From Cytidiella melzeri (Eukaryota > Basidiomycota > Agaricomycetes > Polyporales > Irpicaceae), in assembly GCA_022592445.1 (NCBI GenBank), contig JABYQR010000274.1:1-63038 (forward strand): a DNA stretch of 63,038 nucleotides, in the 5' to 3' direction. The position numbers and the translations under genes were made by a program. This document shows positions 1-12,011 of this stretch, in pieces (the stretch's first letter is position 1; each line of letters starts with the position of its first letter). Below the pieces are notes generated by a model, which worked only from the letters and a program-made list of their open reading frames with translations, was not told where the DNA came from and searched no databases.

Positions 1-1792
1 TTTGATGTTCGCGCGCGCACAGGCCTCGCAAGTGTGTGGCGTTGTTGAACCAGGCGTGATGCGGATGCCAGCCGTTTTACGCCCACATGGCCTAGTAGGC
101 GGTGTAAAAATCCTGTGTCACGGATCGAGGTGCAGTAGTAGTTGACGGTCCCGAGATGCGCTCAATCAAGGAGTGTTGGGCGATTGGCTTAGGCGCCTTT
201 GCCGTAGATTCAGCGGTTGATGGACAAGTAGCCACGTGCAGGCGGTACAAATTATTGTCGTCCAGTTGTCCTGTGATGAGAGTCGCACCGTTGAGGTCTA
301 AGGAGATATTGCCATTCATGGTTCTAGATCCAACTCCTCTGCGCGCGAGGCAGCCCTGAGATACGAGGTTCATGCGTGCAGTGGGTACATGTAATGCGTC
401 CGTTAATTTTACGGTGTGCGTTGATCCGTTGACTATGGCTCGGAGATAGACGTCACCAGTGCCGACGGCAGAAGTAATGAGGGTTGATCCGAACCCACGC
501 ACTTTCAAGGGTTGAATTTCGCGATAGTTGGATAAGACGTTGCGATCAAAGAAGATATGTCGGTTAGCCCCCGAGTCGTGATAGACCAAGGGGAGTCTAG
601 TGTGGTCCTGAGATAACGCGGCATTGTGGCATTTGATCTCGCTCTCAGGGTCGGCCAGGATCTCGGTGTTTAACACGTAAGTGGCCTCTTGTGCAAGGAC
701 GCCGGCAGTGTTAGCTTCAATAACGGAGGTTTCGCTCGCATTGGCCTCATTGGTGTTTGCCGTACTGACGTTCGAAGTTTTCTTCGGTGTGAATGTTTTA
801 GAGACGTTCTTAGATTTCTTTCGTTGACTGGGGGGCAAGTGTATATCACGCCTGAATCTCCACCAGTCGGGGTATTGACCGCACTTCTCCCCTCCGTACG
901 CGAGACAGTCGTGTATAGTGTGTCCGCGTGGCCGAGGGCAGTCCGGGTTCACGCACCATTCGGTCATTTTCTTGTTCCTGGGACCGTCAGTTTGGCTCGT
1001 GGCAGTGGCGGCGACCGTGGGGCGCTTTTGATACATTGAATCGGTTTCATAGATCTGAGCGATTACGTCCTCATCATTCTTCGTCTGCGCCCAGTCTTCT
1101 TCTTTGATGAGTTCAATGACCTTCGAAGAGGACATCGGTCTGCCGTTGTTGAGCGCCGTCGCCATGTCCTGATGAGTGAACGGGAGAACATGCGCCAACT
1201 GTTACTTGTTGGGATAAGGTCCGCGAGCGTGCTGGCAAAGTTGGCATCGGAGAAACGATTTGGATCTTGTTCGCAAAGATCCGCATAGAGAGCACGGATC
1301 TTGTCTGCCCATTTGCTAACAACCATCTCGTCTTTACAGACGAAACTCATGATCTTCTGATGTAGTGACGCCGCGCGGAGATTGTTGACTGGGCGATATT
1401 CTGATTGAAGGATATGCCAAGCTTCTCTCACGGTTTTCACGCGGCCAATAAGATGAATCTTGAACGGGGTATGGCTTCCAACAGAAGGGCTAGCGCGTTC
1501 ATGTTTGCGTCATACCAAGGCTGCGCTTTCTCGACCGCTTCATCGACCTCAGCTTTGTTTCCCCTTTTGATCCCCTTTGTCACAATCCTGGTGTCGGGAT
1601 CTTCCACCTCGTCTTTGTACGTCTTCCGAAGTTTTGGAATCAATGGGGGAATTGATTGGGTTCCCTCGATGTATTTCCAGAGATGCATCGATCTTAATTT
1701 CGCTTCGATTGTACTACCCATGATCCGTACGAGTTTGTATCTCCGTTGTCGTCGAGTTTAGGAAGTTTGCTCTGAGAAGACTCATGCGACAT
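1..1792 (-). pseudogene. Ty1/copia retrotransposon, 5' gag-pol part, frameshifted
   Basis: Gag starts at the ATG at 1792-1790 and pol continues past the left window edge. The frame changes near 1700, 1460, 1200 and 100, so this copy cannot make the normal polyprotein. Visible parts in order are a copia gag core (about 1720-1050), a Cys/His cluster (CVNPDC, GHTIHDC) near 950-900, an aspartic protease site YHDSGANRH near 590, and a GAG-pre-integrase segment (LLGHVG, CEACARANIK) at 1-91. The protease triplet DSG and the pre-integrase Cys residues are typical of Ty1/copia elements. Integrase, RT and RNase H lie outside the window. No LTR was found upstream of 1792. Confidence 0.88.
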
Positions 1793-1917
1793 GATAGGAT
1801 GAGTTGATAGGGGTTAAACTGAGTGAATCGAATGGAATAGCATGCAATAGCGATGCGGTAAAATCTGTAGCAATTTTACGCTGAGCCGGGGCTCATAACC
1901 TGTCAGAATAAACAGTC

Positions 1918-1991
1918 TGGCACAGGGTAAGCAACAGATATGAATTGTCGGGGGCGTGTGTAGCGTACCTGGCACAGGGTAAGCAACAGAT
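1918..1991 (+). repeat. 22-nt direct repeat, two copies
   Basis: Identical 22-nt copies beginning tggcacagggtaagc lie at 1918-1939 and 1970-1991, 52 nt apart. No function is evident. Confidence 0.85.
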
Positions 1992-2512
1992 GCTGACCCC
2001 TGTGCCGGTCATGGCCCTTTTATACATTTGATGCGGATGTCCGTGTATAGTAACCGCCATCACCGAATGCTCCGCCTCTTTCCTAATCCGTCTCCTTGGG
2101 CGGGTCATCACTTGACAGTAGTATACTAATGCAGCAATCTCATTGTCACTGGAGCCATGGAGCTACTGGAATTCATTGCTTTATTGATCTCCAAGGGCTT
2201 TATAACAGGTTATGGGTGTTGCTGCACAAATTGAACATTACAGAGTAGGAGAAAAGAATTACAATGATTGCTCAATCCTATTATTCTATAGCTATGTGAA
2301 GATTTGTGTCCTAGAAATCCTTCCTGGATGCTGGGGAGGAGCGTGGGAGACCGAACTTGCCAATTGAGGAAAGCAGCGGTGTGTTAAGCGCTATTGTAGC
2401 GCCCGAGTGTGATGAGTGGTTTCTTGTTTTTTGTTCGCGTGTTTGCGAGTGCACCGGTCGAAACCATGATTGTGACATGAAAAATCACAAAATTGTGACG
2501 TTCGCGACTTCA

Positions 2513-3164
2513 AATAAATACCCATAAATAACGTCATACCCTAGTCTTCAAAATTTGCTCATAGCCAGGATTTCCAGCTGGTCCGCACAATTGAACCCAA
2601 TGGTCTCAACTCTGACAAACAGCGCAGCCACAGATTATGGTCGCATTGTGGCTGCATTGTGTTCGATTGTGGTCGTCATTTCCCGCCATCAAACGACCCA
2701 CATTTGACTCAGACTCCGATCAGCAGAAAGAGCGGGAATTGGTGCTTTCTCGTTGAGCCGCCTCGCCGCCTCAGGCAGGCTCAGGTTATGTCCGACTCTC
2801 TGTATAGGTCTCCATCGAATGTATAATTGTATAATTCATTCAGAGTAATATTTGTAATATTCAATGAGGAAGTCGTGTCATTACACCAAGTATACAGCCT
2901 GTGGGCTCATCGCCGTGCACAGCGAGCATGGAAGCGGGGAACAACGTTGGGCGCAAGGGCGGGAGCACGTCGGGGGCCCCTTTGATCTGACCCAGATATG
3001 GTCCGACAGATCTGTCAGGCAGCGATTGACCACAACCAGCCACCATTTGACCATGATCAACGACGAACGACCAAAACCTCGCAATTATGTGTAAGTGTCA
3101 GGATAGATGATGGCATTATTTCTGAATACTGAACCTCGAATAAATACCCATAAATAACGTCATA
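2513..3164 (+). repeat. 26-nt direct repeat pair, 626 nt apart
   Basis: Identical 26-nt AT-rich copies containing aaatacccataaataacg lie at 2513-2538 and 3139-3164. They could be remnants of a duplicated or terminal sequence, but the flanks do not align well enough to call LTRs. Confidence 0.75.
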
Positions 3165-3310
3165 TGCAACTACAGTACATGCTAATACCCAAGGAATGAA
3201 ACCAACCAAAGTTTTCCACCAGCATCGCAGAACGATCCCAGGTCACAGCCCGTTGTTGAGGGTACGTGATGGAAACACCTCCTCGTGATGCGACTAGTAA
3301 TGGTGCAGTG

Positions 3311-3555
3311 CCAGGCTCCTACCCAGCCGCCCTATCGAGCTTGGTAGGACTTGTCTCGCGGGGATTGGCGGAAGATGAGTTATTCTAAACATACGGATGA
3401 CATAGACCGGATATAGATGTAATATGCTTATGAATTGACGTGATTACATAAGAGTATTACTAGAAAAAGAAATTCCATCAAAATTTTCAACCTTAATCCT
3501 ACCAAGCTCTCTAGGGCGGCTGGCACCAAACACTAGTAAATAGCGGGCTCCGGAG
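3311..3555 (+). repeat. left terminal inverted repeat of the DUF6589 element
   Basis: A 245-nt repeat that aligns along most of its length with the reverse complement of the right end (12770-12619 followed by 9126-9026). It contains two related inverted sub-motifs: agccgccctatcgagcttgg near 3324 and its inverted relative ccaagctctctagggcggct near 3502. The ends are therefore partly palindromic. It stops at the palindrome ctccggag (3548-3555). Confidence 0.85.
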
Positions 3556-3661
3556 TGACAAGCGCTTTAATCACCCAAAACGGGTACTGGCATCAGCGTT
3601 GTGGCGCACAGTAACCGCCGCTTTAGTGTTCGAAAAGAGAATATTCTTCATCAACACCGCC

Positions 3662-6379
3662 ATGGCTAGCCAGGCTATTCGAGAAATACTAGTGCACATG
3701 GAGCGTCATCGCATCAGTCTTGCAGAATTAACAATATCCGTGCTGCTCCACCAAGGCCTACAGCACCCATTCCCCTTCCTCCTTCAAGATCTCGTGGTTC
3801 GCACGAGGGAACTTCACGGAGCCCTATATCACCGTCCAGAATGTCAGTCAACAACTCTGTCATGGGCGCATGACTGTATGACAGCAAAGTATTCAGCTGC
3901 TATAGAGAATCTGTCGCACGACCGTAACCTTCAATTCAACATCTCACATGCACGGCCGCAGCAGATCCAGGACTTCCGCATGGAAGACATGGCAATCGGA
4001 ATCTGGGAGCAGCAGCCGATGTTGTGGTCACTCATATACCGCCTGGTTACGGGCGAGATCTCAAGAGGCAACGAGGAGCCTCTCTGCGCGACGTATCTCC
4101 AGGAAGAGGCCGAGGAAAATGACGAGCCTGAGGATCATGAGCAGAATCAGATGGGCCGGGGCGACGACAACGATTTCCCGTGGCGAAGCGGAAATGGCAC
4201 TTGTGCAAAAGTGTTCAAAGAGATTGTCAGTTGAGATGAATACAGGAATAGATGCCTTGCTTACATTCTTATCAACAGAAAACTGTCACAGTAGTTAGCC
4301 AGCTACTGCATGCTCGTTACAGTAAATGCAACACTCTGCAGAGTGCTATGGGTATCTTCCTCCACTCGTGCAACGCGCCCGAGAAGGTTATCAAGGTCCT
4401 TGCGCGTATGGGGATCTCCGTGTCCCTGACGTCGATCCATCGAGCTATTCACTCCTTGAAGTCGGAGTGTTTCAGCAATATCCAAAAATTAGGTCGTACC
4501 TTATTGGTATCCTACGCGTATGATAATTTCGATGTCAAGTTCTCCACAGGAATTCCTACTGCTGAGGGTCCAAAGGATACCCTAGTCCACCTCACTTCTG
4601 GCACCCTCATTCGGCTAGAGCACGGTGTCACAGTTGATGACCTTCGCTGCAGCAACGAGCTCTGGCAAAAGAACCCGAACAACCCACATGCCACCAATCC
4701 AATCCATTTCAGCCCGTACTCAACGTTCAAGTTCCTGTATACGTTACATTCAGAGAACGACAATCGTGATCGCGACGTTCCCCGCCTTAGTCGACGAGGC
4801 ATATTCCGCGTGTTTCTATTGAAGCAAACACTGTTCAAACATGGTCCGAAATATTTTCAAGGCTTACGAGATACGATTGACGTCCCCGGAGCAGTTGACC
4901 AAATACCTGTGCGTAAAGCGCACCAGGTTTCGCTCCGTGCAATGGACATCAATCAGTCTACGGTGTCGGGAAATATTGATGCGCTGCTTGAGATGCTTGC
5001 GCAAGCATCTGTCGGCGACACTGATGCAATCAGCAAGGCGGATGAGGATATGACAGACATCGAGGACGTTGTGCAGCTGATACACGGGGACCTAGGAACG
5101 ATGGAGCGCGTTCTTAGTGCTATGGACCGACGGGCCATCGATTTGACACCCACGGCTTGGCTGCAGTTTGTGGTTTTTGTTTTCGGCCTTTTCCACTTCA
5201 AGATGGCAGCAGCAGATGCCATTTGGCGGCTCCTCGTATCACCTGATACAGCACGCAAAGATCCTACAAGTTTTATGGCATTTGTTGGAAAGCTACGGCC
5301 GGCACGTACAGGAAAGCTCACAAACAATGCAAGCTTCCGCGAGCAACATGAGCTCATCAATCATGTTGGCGAGGTTCTACGTCTGGACGCGTGGCGAGTA
5401 GAGGCACGACGGCAAGGCTATCTCACGCTGGAGAAATGGGCAGATGCGAAACCGTCTCTGGAAACCATTGCAAAGTCTGCGGAGCGGATTGTCAGTCAGT
5501 ATATCGAGGGCGAAGGTGTAAATCTATATCAGATGAAAAACAAATCAGCGGCCCAGCGCAATAAGCAACACGAGAACACTATGAGAACACATCATTACTT
5601 ACTTCTCTATGAGGAGTTGGCCTACGCCATGAACGAAGGGGATATTGGCCGTGTGGAAACTCTGTTCCAGCCGTGGATCCAGATCTTTCGTGCTGTGGGC
5701 AAGCATAAATACGCAAGCAGAATGTTGCTGTTCATGCACCAGCTGTATCATATCTATCCTGAGCGATTGAGGTGTGTAGCGCTATCTTCATATGCAAAAT
5801 GATACTCACCTGTGATGCAGACAAGCGATCCGTTACAACATGCTGGTCAATCCAACAGGAAGAGACCAGCACTTTCGTGCAGTAGACTGGGTTGTCGAGC
5901 TACTCAACCTGTTCATCAAAGAAATCTACGGTGGCGAAGGATCGAATTATACGAAGAAGCGCATTCTTGATGAATCTGCGCTTGTTCTGATCTACCGAAA
6001 CTGCCATAAAGTTTTCGAGCAGAACTTCCTGTTGTCGAGGCTTACTTATGCTCATACGACCAAGAACATGACGACAACTTTTCATCAGGTAATACAGTAC
6101 ATCATCACCCTCGAACGAAGCCCAATGAGCATCTAGCGGGACGAGCGGCCAAATACGAGATTCCCTGATGCAATGGGACGTGGCGCAGCGATCATAGCTT
6201 CCGAGGGGCAGCCGGAGCAGGTATGCGATGCCCAAGATATTGTTATGGTAGACAATGACAAAGAACATATTGGGACGAGATCGGAAAGCGGGAGGGAAAT
6301 AGGCGACGCCGACTATTCAGAGCTGGCAGATATGACCATGATCAGCGCGCAGGACATTGCAGCGGAAGGAGCGTTATGA
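3662..6379 (+). CDS. DUF6589 family protein, putative transposase
   Basis: Exons 3662-4225, 4279-5771 and 5821-6379. The first intron (53 nt, GTCAGT donor) and second (49 nt, GTGTGT donor) join the frames exactly. The ATG at 3662 is chosen because the frame from it holds the conserved N-terminal half. Recalled DUF6589 landmarks: NTLQSAMGIFLHSCNAPEKV, VSYAYDNFDVKF, HLTSGTLIRLEHGVT, then RYNMLVNPTGRDQHFRAVDW and GGEGSNYTKKRI in exon 3. A TAG at 6134-6136 interrupts exon 3. Reading the neighbouring frame between about 6121 and 6166 restores a family-like segment (AGRAAKYEIPD), so two compensating 1-nt indels, rather than one stop, explain it best. Without that lesion the product would be about 870 residues. 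Its position between long TIRs suggests transposition; the biochemical activity is unknown. Confidence 0.78.
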
Positions 6380-6739
6380 TTGACGTACATGTTGTCGACA
6401 TCTGGCGCGTTCTCCTTGTTCGTGCTTACAGCGATGGGCCGCACCTCCGTTACTTTCATCGGACAATTGATGCTTCGTCCTTTGATAAATCACGTAAATA
6501 AACCCGATACACGTATATACATTGTAACTCACGAGTATGTCCATGTTGTTTGCACGCGCTGCAGGTGACTACCTTGCAAACGTCGCTGCAACGTCAGCTG
6601 TGGAATTGGCAGGGGACTGGTAGATTAGACGGGCGCTGGCGTAAGGAGTAGTTGCGTAGAGGTTGGTTAGCGGGTAATGGCTTGGTAAGCAACCAAGTAA
6701 TGAGCAATGCCACCGAGTGTTCGAGAAATACTACGACGC
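6380..6739. other. spacer between the two convergent genes of the DUF6589 element
   Basis: No coding region recognised. Probably holds the 3' ends of both element genes. Confidence 0.5.
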
Positions 6740-8924
6740 ACCTTTGTAGAATCACAAGAATCTCCTGCGAGAGCTCTCGTGCTCGTCGCCACTTGGGTAC
6801 TTCCCGTTGAACGTCCTCCAGCGAGGGATCTTATTGCAGCGCGCACACGACGCAATCTGCTCGAGTACCTCGTCACTCATCACTTCAGTAGGCCCTAAGT
6901 TCCGTAGTGCAGCCCAGCCAAAATATCTTGCATCTTCTGACGGCGAAAGTCGTCCAGCTTGATGCGAAGATTGTAGTCGGAGGCCGTCATGTCGAATTTG
7001 GGTAGTCGAGAGGCACGAGGAAGAGGTCGGTCGGGCTGATCACCTGCTAGTGACTCCATGTCGGCTCGAGGAGGGGCGAACTGAGCGAAGATGTTGCTGG
7101 GGGAGTGTGAGGTTGCGTTGCACAGCTCGCAGCAGATGGGAGACTTGTGCACGTTACAGCGCTTGCATCCGGCGGGAATGTTGCGATACAGCGAAGATGG
7201 TCAGGCACTGTTTAGGTAAGTTTAATTTCCGCAAAACACACGCGGTCTGTGATCACGTACTTACCTCTTCTATCATTCTGGTAGTAAGCGGCGACAGGGA
7301 CACGGTAACATTGGAAGGGGCGTGTGGCAGCGTTGATGAGGTTGTCCATCTCGGGCATAATAACTACCGCAGGTTCGGCCGTTTTCTTTGCTCTGCCTCG
7401 TTGCTCACGGTTTTCTGTTACGTACTGTTGGAATTGAACCCGGAGAGCTTGTGTACAGAGAGAGGAATGTCTTGTATGGAAGGAGTGCTGGCTGTAGGAG
7501 GAGCGTCGCCCGCGGAAGAGGTACCAGTATGCATACCGCTCGCAGCTAGATCTTCTGATGTTTCAGCTGTGCGCGCTCGCTTTCTCGACTCCGAGTCGAT
7601 CTCAGATATGTCGTGTTTTCTCTTTGCCTTCTCTGCCGCGCTGATCTTGGCCCCTCGTGCTTGCTTCTTAGCTTCTGCAGCGTTTGCAGCTTTCTCCTTC
7701 GCGTCATCAAAATACTTTGACTCTGCAAATAAAATGGCCACCCCCTCAGTTCCAGGACCGCGCCCGACGCGTCCAAAGCGCTGCCACAGCGTGTTCAAAT
7801 CGCAGGTAACACGCCATTGGCCTGCAACGCTGATGTTTGGGATGTCAATACCCTATAGCATGCATGTAAGTTCGATCTCAACCCAAAATTGTGGGTGGTT
7901 CTACTGACCATTCCGAAAGAGTCTGTGCAGCCCATACCACACGGGCCTTCAGCACCTAGAAACTCTGCGTCATCACTTCGCGGAAGCTTTTTGTCATGTC
8001 GGAATTGAACCAGATGAGGCGGTCTCGAAGGTCTGGATGTATTTTCTTTCGTAGCGACCTGATAGCATCGACAGATTCCTGAATGGAATCAAAAAAAATG
8101 ACAATTTTGGGACTGCATTGCCCGGCTTCCAGTCTTTAGGGATCATGCATTCGAGATCCTTATAGCTCTTCAGTGAGTGTTCAATTTTGCGAACACTGAG
8201 GTAGACGTTTGGTCGATCGTTTGACCGCAGAATGCTGATAGTCTTCTCAGTTTCCATCTTCAGGGTCTTCATCACGTCGTTGAGGACTTGCTCCGGCAAT
8301 GTCGCCGATACGACTAGGTACGGCACTGCCTCCACGAGTAGATTGCGAAGTCGCCAGCCTCCGCATACTCCTTGCAAAATGAGCCCCATGTACTGATGCA
8401 GTGAGCTTCGTCCCACACTATACTGATTATATGGGATACAAATTCACGATCCCTCCACAGTTTCTCAAACGGCCCACCCGAAGCGAGCGCAATCTCCGGA
8501 TTGACTATAACAACACAGTATTTTCTCGCGGTTATATCCTGGTGGTTGGTGACTCATGAAAAATTCTCTCTCAATAGTGTAACACGGACATACTCTGTGC
8601 GTCCACGGAGATTGCACGAATTCCCTTGGCAGCCAGCTGAGCTTTGTTTTGAGCGCCAAGAATATTCAAGGGAGTGATGATGACTTGAATACCCTCCGCG
8701 CGAAACAGCAGGGGAAGCCAGAACGTCAACGTCTTGCCAGACCCCGTACCGGATACCGCGAGTACATCCTTGGCACCATGGAGGATTGCTTGGTCGAGTT
8801 CTGCCTGCCACAGACACGGCCGGCTTCCAAAAAATTCTTCGCCCTTTTGTCGAATAGCCTCGATACTTGGGACTGTTGAACAAAGCTTTTCTGCGCGCGA
8901 CGGACGCGACATTGAGGTACACAC
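6740..8924 (-). pseudogene. RecQ-like DNA helicase, decayed by frameshifts
   Basis: Starts at the ATG at 8924-8922. Motifs in order: Walker A SGTGSGKT (about 8755), Ia VIITPLN, DEAH box IVWDEAHCIS (about 8405), motif III VVSATLP, the SNDRPNVYLSVR linker, IVIFFDSIQES, CTDSFGM, then GIDIP and motif VI QRFGRVGRG. A Cys-rich zinc-binding-like part (CKRCN, CCELC near 7130) and a C-terminal segment (NLGP, SLEDVQREVP) follow. Introns at 8575-8529 and about 7907-7853 splice cleanly. Separate 1-2 nt frame breaks fall near 8353, 8119, 7975, 7190, 6898 and 6820. This architecture matches the expanded RecQ-like helicases of mushrooms. The gene is convergent with DUF6589 inside the same TIRs. In this copy it is almost certainly not translated in full. 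Confidence 0.85.
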
Positions 8925-9025
8925 AAAATCGTCAAAAAATGATTTATTCTCATTGAGCCGAGCAGTAGCTGGGCGCGGCGTATGGTGATGAGTGTCCCCA
9001 AAAGGAACCTTTTTGGGCGTTTCAG

Positions 9026-9126
9026 CTCCGGAGCCCGCTATTTACTAGTGTTTGGTGCCAGCCGCCCTAGAGAGCTTGGTAGGATTAAGGTTGAAAATTA
9101 TGATCGCATTTCTTTTTCTGGTAGTA
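9026..9126 (-). repeat. inner part of right TIR (left of the pogo insertion)
   Basis: Reverse complement of 3555-3454 with few differences. It ends at the TA (9125-9126) where the pogo element begins and resumes at 12619. Confidence 0.85.
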
Positions 9127-9136
9127 CTGTTGTAGA

Positions 9137-9548
9137 ACCAGCTTTGCAAATTTATTTGCATCGAGCGAATTGAAAAATGTGTGCGCACATGAGTGTTGGC
9201 CCAAAAATTACGATTTTTTCTCTATTTCCTAGAAGAACATCTCATGTATGATTTCCGGAGGTTTGAAGGATGAGAAACTGTGTGATACGACGAGCGGAAC
9301 GTTGCTGTCGTCGAGAGTCAGGTTTTGCAAAAGCGTACCCGTTTTGAGTCACAAATTGATGCTATCGTCACACGGCAAGTTGAACCACCACTTGGCTTGT
9401 CACGAAGCGCCCTCGTACGGAGGTCGAGTCGAAGTAGACAAAGCTACGTTTACATCGCGTAAGAGACGAACGTAGCTAGAAAATTATACAAGTATGTACA
9501 AAAAAGTGAGTTTATATACAAATAAAAATTGCTGAATGTCTATGACAA
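9137..9548. other. non-coding left end of the pogo element
   Basis: Subterminal sequence and 3' UTR of the transposase gene. No gene seen. Confidence 0.5.
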
Positions 9549-12011
9549 TCAGCTGTGTGCAAAGGAGTGACTCGGAGTGTACATGTACGGATGAAAGCGA
9601 CCGTGCCATGCTATAGTGTGAGACTGGCCACGGGAATTGCTCGAGGTCGGAGAGAGTGGAGTGTGCTGCACAGCAGGCAAGCTGCTGCGGGAGAGAGTCG
9701 GAGTGGATGGGCAGATGGCCTGTGGCGAATCAAAAGGAGACTGGAGAGGGAATGGAAGAGAGCTGTTTGGTTGCGACACAGCCGGTGGTGCAACGACGTT
9801 CTCAGCCTCTGCGCCCTCAAGCCGACGAGGGAAAATTCCCGCAAAGCGTGCTTCTTGTCTCTGCTCGGGGTGGGTGCTGAAGTGAGTGTGAATTCGCGAT
9901 CGAAGGGTCTTCACGGTGTCTGACTTGGCATCTACTGTCATTCCAAGAATGATGGCGATGTCCTCGAGCTCGCTTCGCAAGCACCTAGTCAGTGGCTTTG
10001 TGAACCGAAGCGCAGGTCCCAATCCCGCCAGATGCGCACGACGTCGTTGCGTGTCAGCGAGCTTGTCTGCCTGTGCTTTCTGCTTGGCAGCCAATCTCGC
10101 TGCTCGCTCGTTGTCGTTGGCCGCCTGCTTATCCCATAAAACCTGAGCCTCGTCGCCTGTCAGGTGAGCTACGTGCGATCTCAGTGTGCGACGCTGCTTC
10201 TTCATATCGGCTGTGTTGAGCTGGGCCTTCAAAACCTTGTTCTCTTCACGGGCGAAGTGGCAGTGCGTCACGGCGAGCTCCTCCCGCTCCTGGGCCTTGG
10301 CCACTGCTCCAAGTGCGCGCTGCATGTTCTCGTGTGCAATCTCAAGAAGGCGCACCTTTGACAGAGTTGGGTTCAGCGGGACAAGGCTGATCTTGAGTTG
10401 TGCCAGCAAGTCGGAGTGTTGGGAAGAGTACATGATGGAGGTGGATGCGAGAGTAGGGGAATGCGATGAAGAGGATTGCGATGATGAAGGGAGCGCCGTC
10501 TCAGAGGAGCGAAGAAAGCGCCCGGGTGATGATACGGAACTCAACGACGAACGCGGATGACATGCATCTCGTTCGTGTTCCTGCTCGTTGTCACTCCGTT
10601 CCGGCTCTGCTTCAACCTCCAAACTGGTATGTTCATCTTCACCACATGCAGAGCAGCACTCCAAATCTGATGAGTCCTCCTCTGGTTTGTCGTTGTGGTC
10701 TTCAGACGACGTGGGAAAGAACTCTGGCATCTGAGAACACGTCGATGTGGGATTGCTAGGAGCGAAGTCGTTGGCTGTAAAGATGGTAGAATCGAAGGGG
10801 GAAAGGCCAGTCTTCTTCCATGCAGCTGCAATGACCTCCGGAGACATGCACTTATCGCGCACTGCCAGGTATTCCCCAACAAAGTCCCCGCGAGGTATAT
10901 TCTCGCGTGTTTGCTCAATGACTTTTTCACAGCGTTCTAGCCACTTCCTTGCCAGAAGCCCAAAACACCCAACGTCAAGAGGCTGCGTTTTGTGGGTCGT
11001 GTGAGGGGGAAGACAGAAGATATGGACGTTGTGTGCACGGCCAAGCTCAACCATTTCACGAGCGCAATGCGAGCCGTGACCATTGACGACAAGGAGAATG
11101 GGCTCGTTCGCGTTTCCTGCACGCGCTCGAGCCTGTGGGATGAAGCTCCTCTCGAACCACTTAAGGCATTGGTTGTCGTCCGTCCACCCGTTCTCAGTCA
11201 GCCCAACGCTTTTGGTAGAGATCGGTGAGTACTTCGAGCCTTGTATAACCCACTGTGATACTCACCAAACATGAGGACGATCAGAAACAGCCTCAAACCA
11301 GCCCATGTCAAACGCGCTGCCGCTGAATACAAACGAAGGATCCAGTGCTGTCCCGTCTGCAGACACACACTCAATAACGGTTACAAGCTCCAAATTCGCG
11401 CTGCGCTTCTTGTACCGTGCACGGTCCTCGCGCGAGAAGAAGTACTTGATCCCGCTCGACTTGCGACCACCACCGATTTGTGCGCCTTTTTCGTCCATAT
11501 TGTACATGTTGCCAGCCTTGAAGGGCCTGTATTGACGTATCATGGCCAGAAACGCCTCAAAGTGCCTCTCAATTGAGGTCGGATTGAAGCATCGTGCACG
11601 CTTCGTGTCCAACGGCGAAGGCTTGGCATAGACAAGACTTGGGTGCCGTTTTTTGAATTTCTTCACCCACTCCAAGGACGGCAGCTTGCCCGACAGCCTC
11701 TCTACCTTGATCCTGATCCCCTCCCGATTCACAGGTGTACCCTGCGCTGCCCAAAAACGCAGCCATGACACAAATGCAAGCTCTTGGGCACCCGTCAAAA
11801 TCCTCTCGTTTGCGTGCCCCTCCCTTGCCGGACAATTGAGGTTTTCGTAGCGACGTCGAAGCATGTCGTAGGGAACATCAAAGTGAGTGGCCGCAGTGGT
11901 CATATGCACATTCTTATGTCTGCGTAGGTATTGGCAAGCTTCGAGGATACGGGCCTCCTTTCCCTGCTCTTGACGGACTCTGTCGACGCGATATGCCTTT
12001 GCCCTTGGCAT
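9549..12011 (-). CDS. pogo/CENP-B-type DDE transposase with Asp-to-Asn change
   Basis: Exons 12011-11266 and 11208-9549, joined by a 57-nt intron (phase 2), giving about 801 residues. The start MPRAKAYRVDR is preferred over an in-frame ATG 60 nt upstream because it begins the DNA-binding region. Order: psq-type HTH (ILEACQYLRRHKNVHMTTAA), CENP-B-type HTH (WLRFWAAQGTPVNREGIR), then the DDE_1 catalytic fold with MYNMDEKGAQIGG (first Asp), LLVVNGHGSH where the second Asp is expected, and HKTQPLDVG (third Asp). The codon AAT at the second position encodes Asn, so catalysis is probably lost. The long C-terminal tail is Ser/Pro rich with a Lys/Ala/Arg coiled segment. The reading frame is otherwise intact, suggesting recent inactivation. 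Confidence 0.88.

Larger units (their letters stand above)
1793..3302. other. intergenic, short repeats only
   Basis: No supported gene. It holds two direct-repeat pairs listed separately. The short ORFs here overlap each other on both strands and look like chance. Confidence 0.6.

Noticed and set aside
1762..2860. LTR of the copia element
   Set aside because: No TG...CA-bounded repeat or primer-binding site could be matched, and the other LTR is outside the window.
3311..3555. A separate 245-bp MITE with inverted ends
   Set aside because: The internal inverted motifs suggested a mini-element, but the same block is rebuilt at the right end once the pogo element is removed, so it is a TIR of the larger element.
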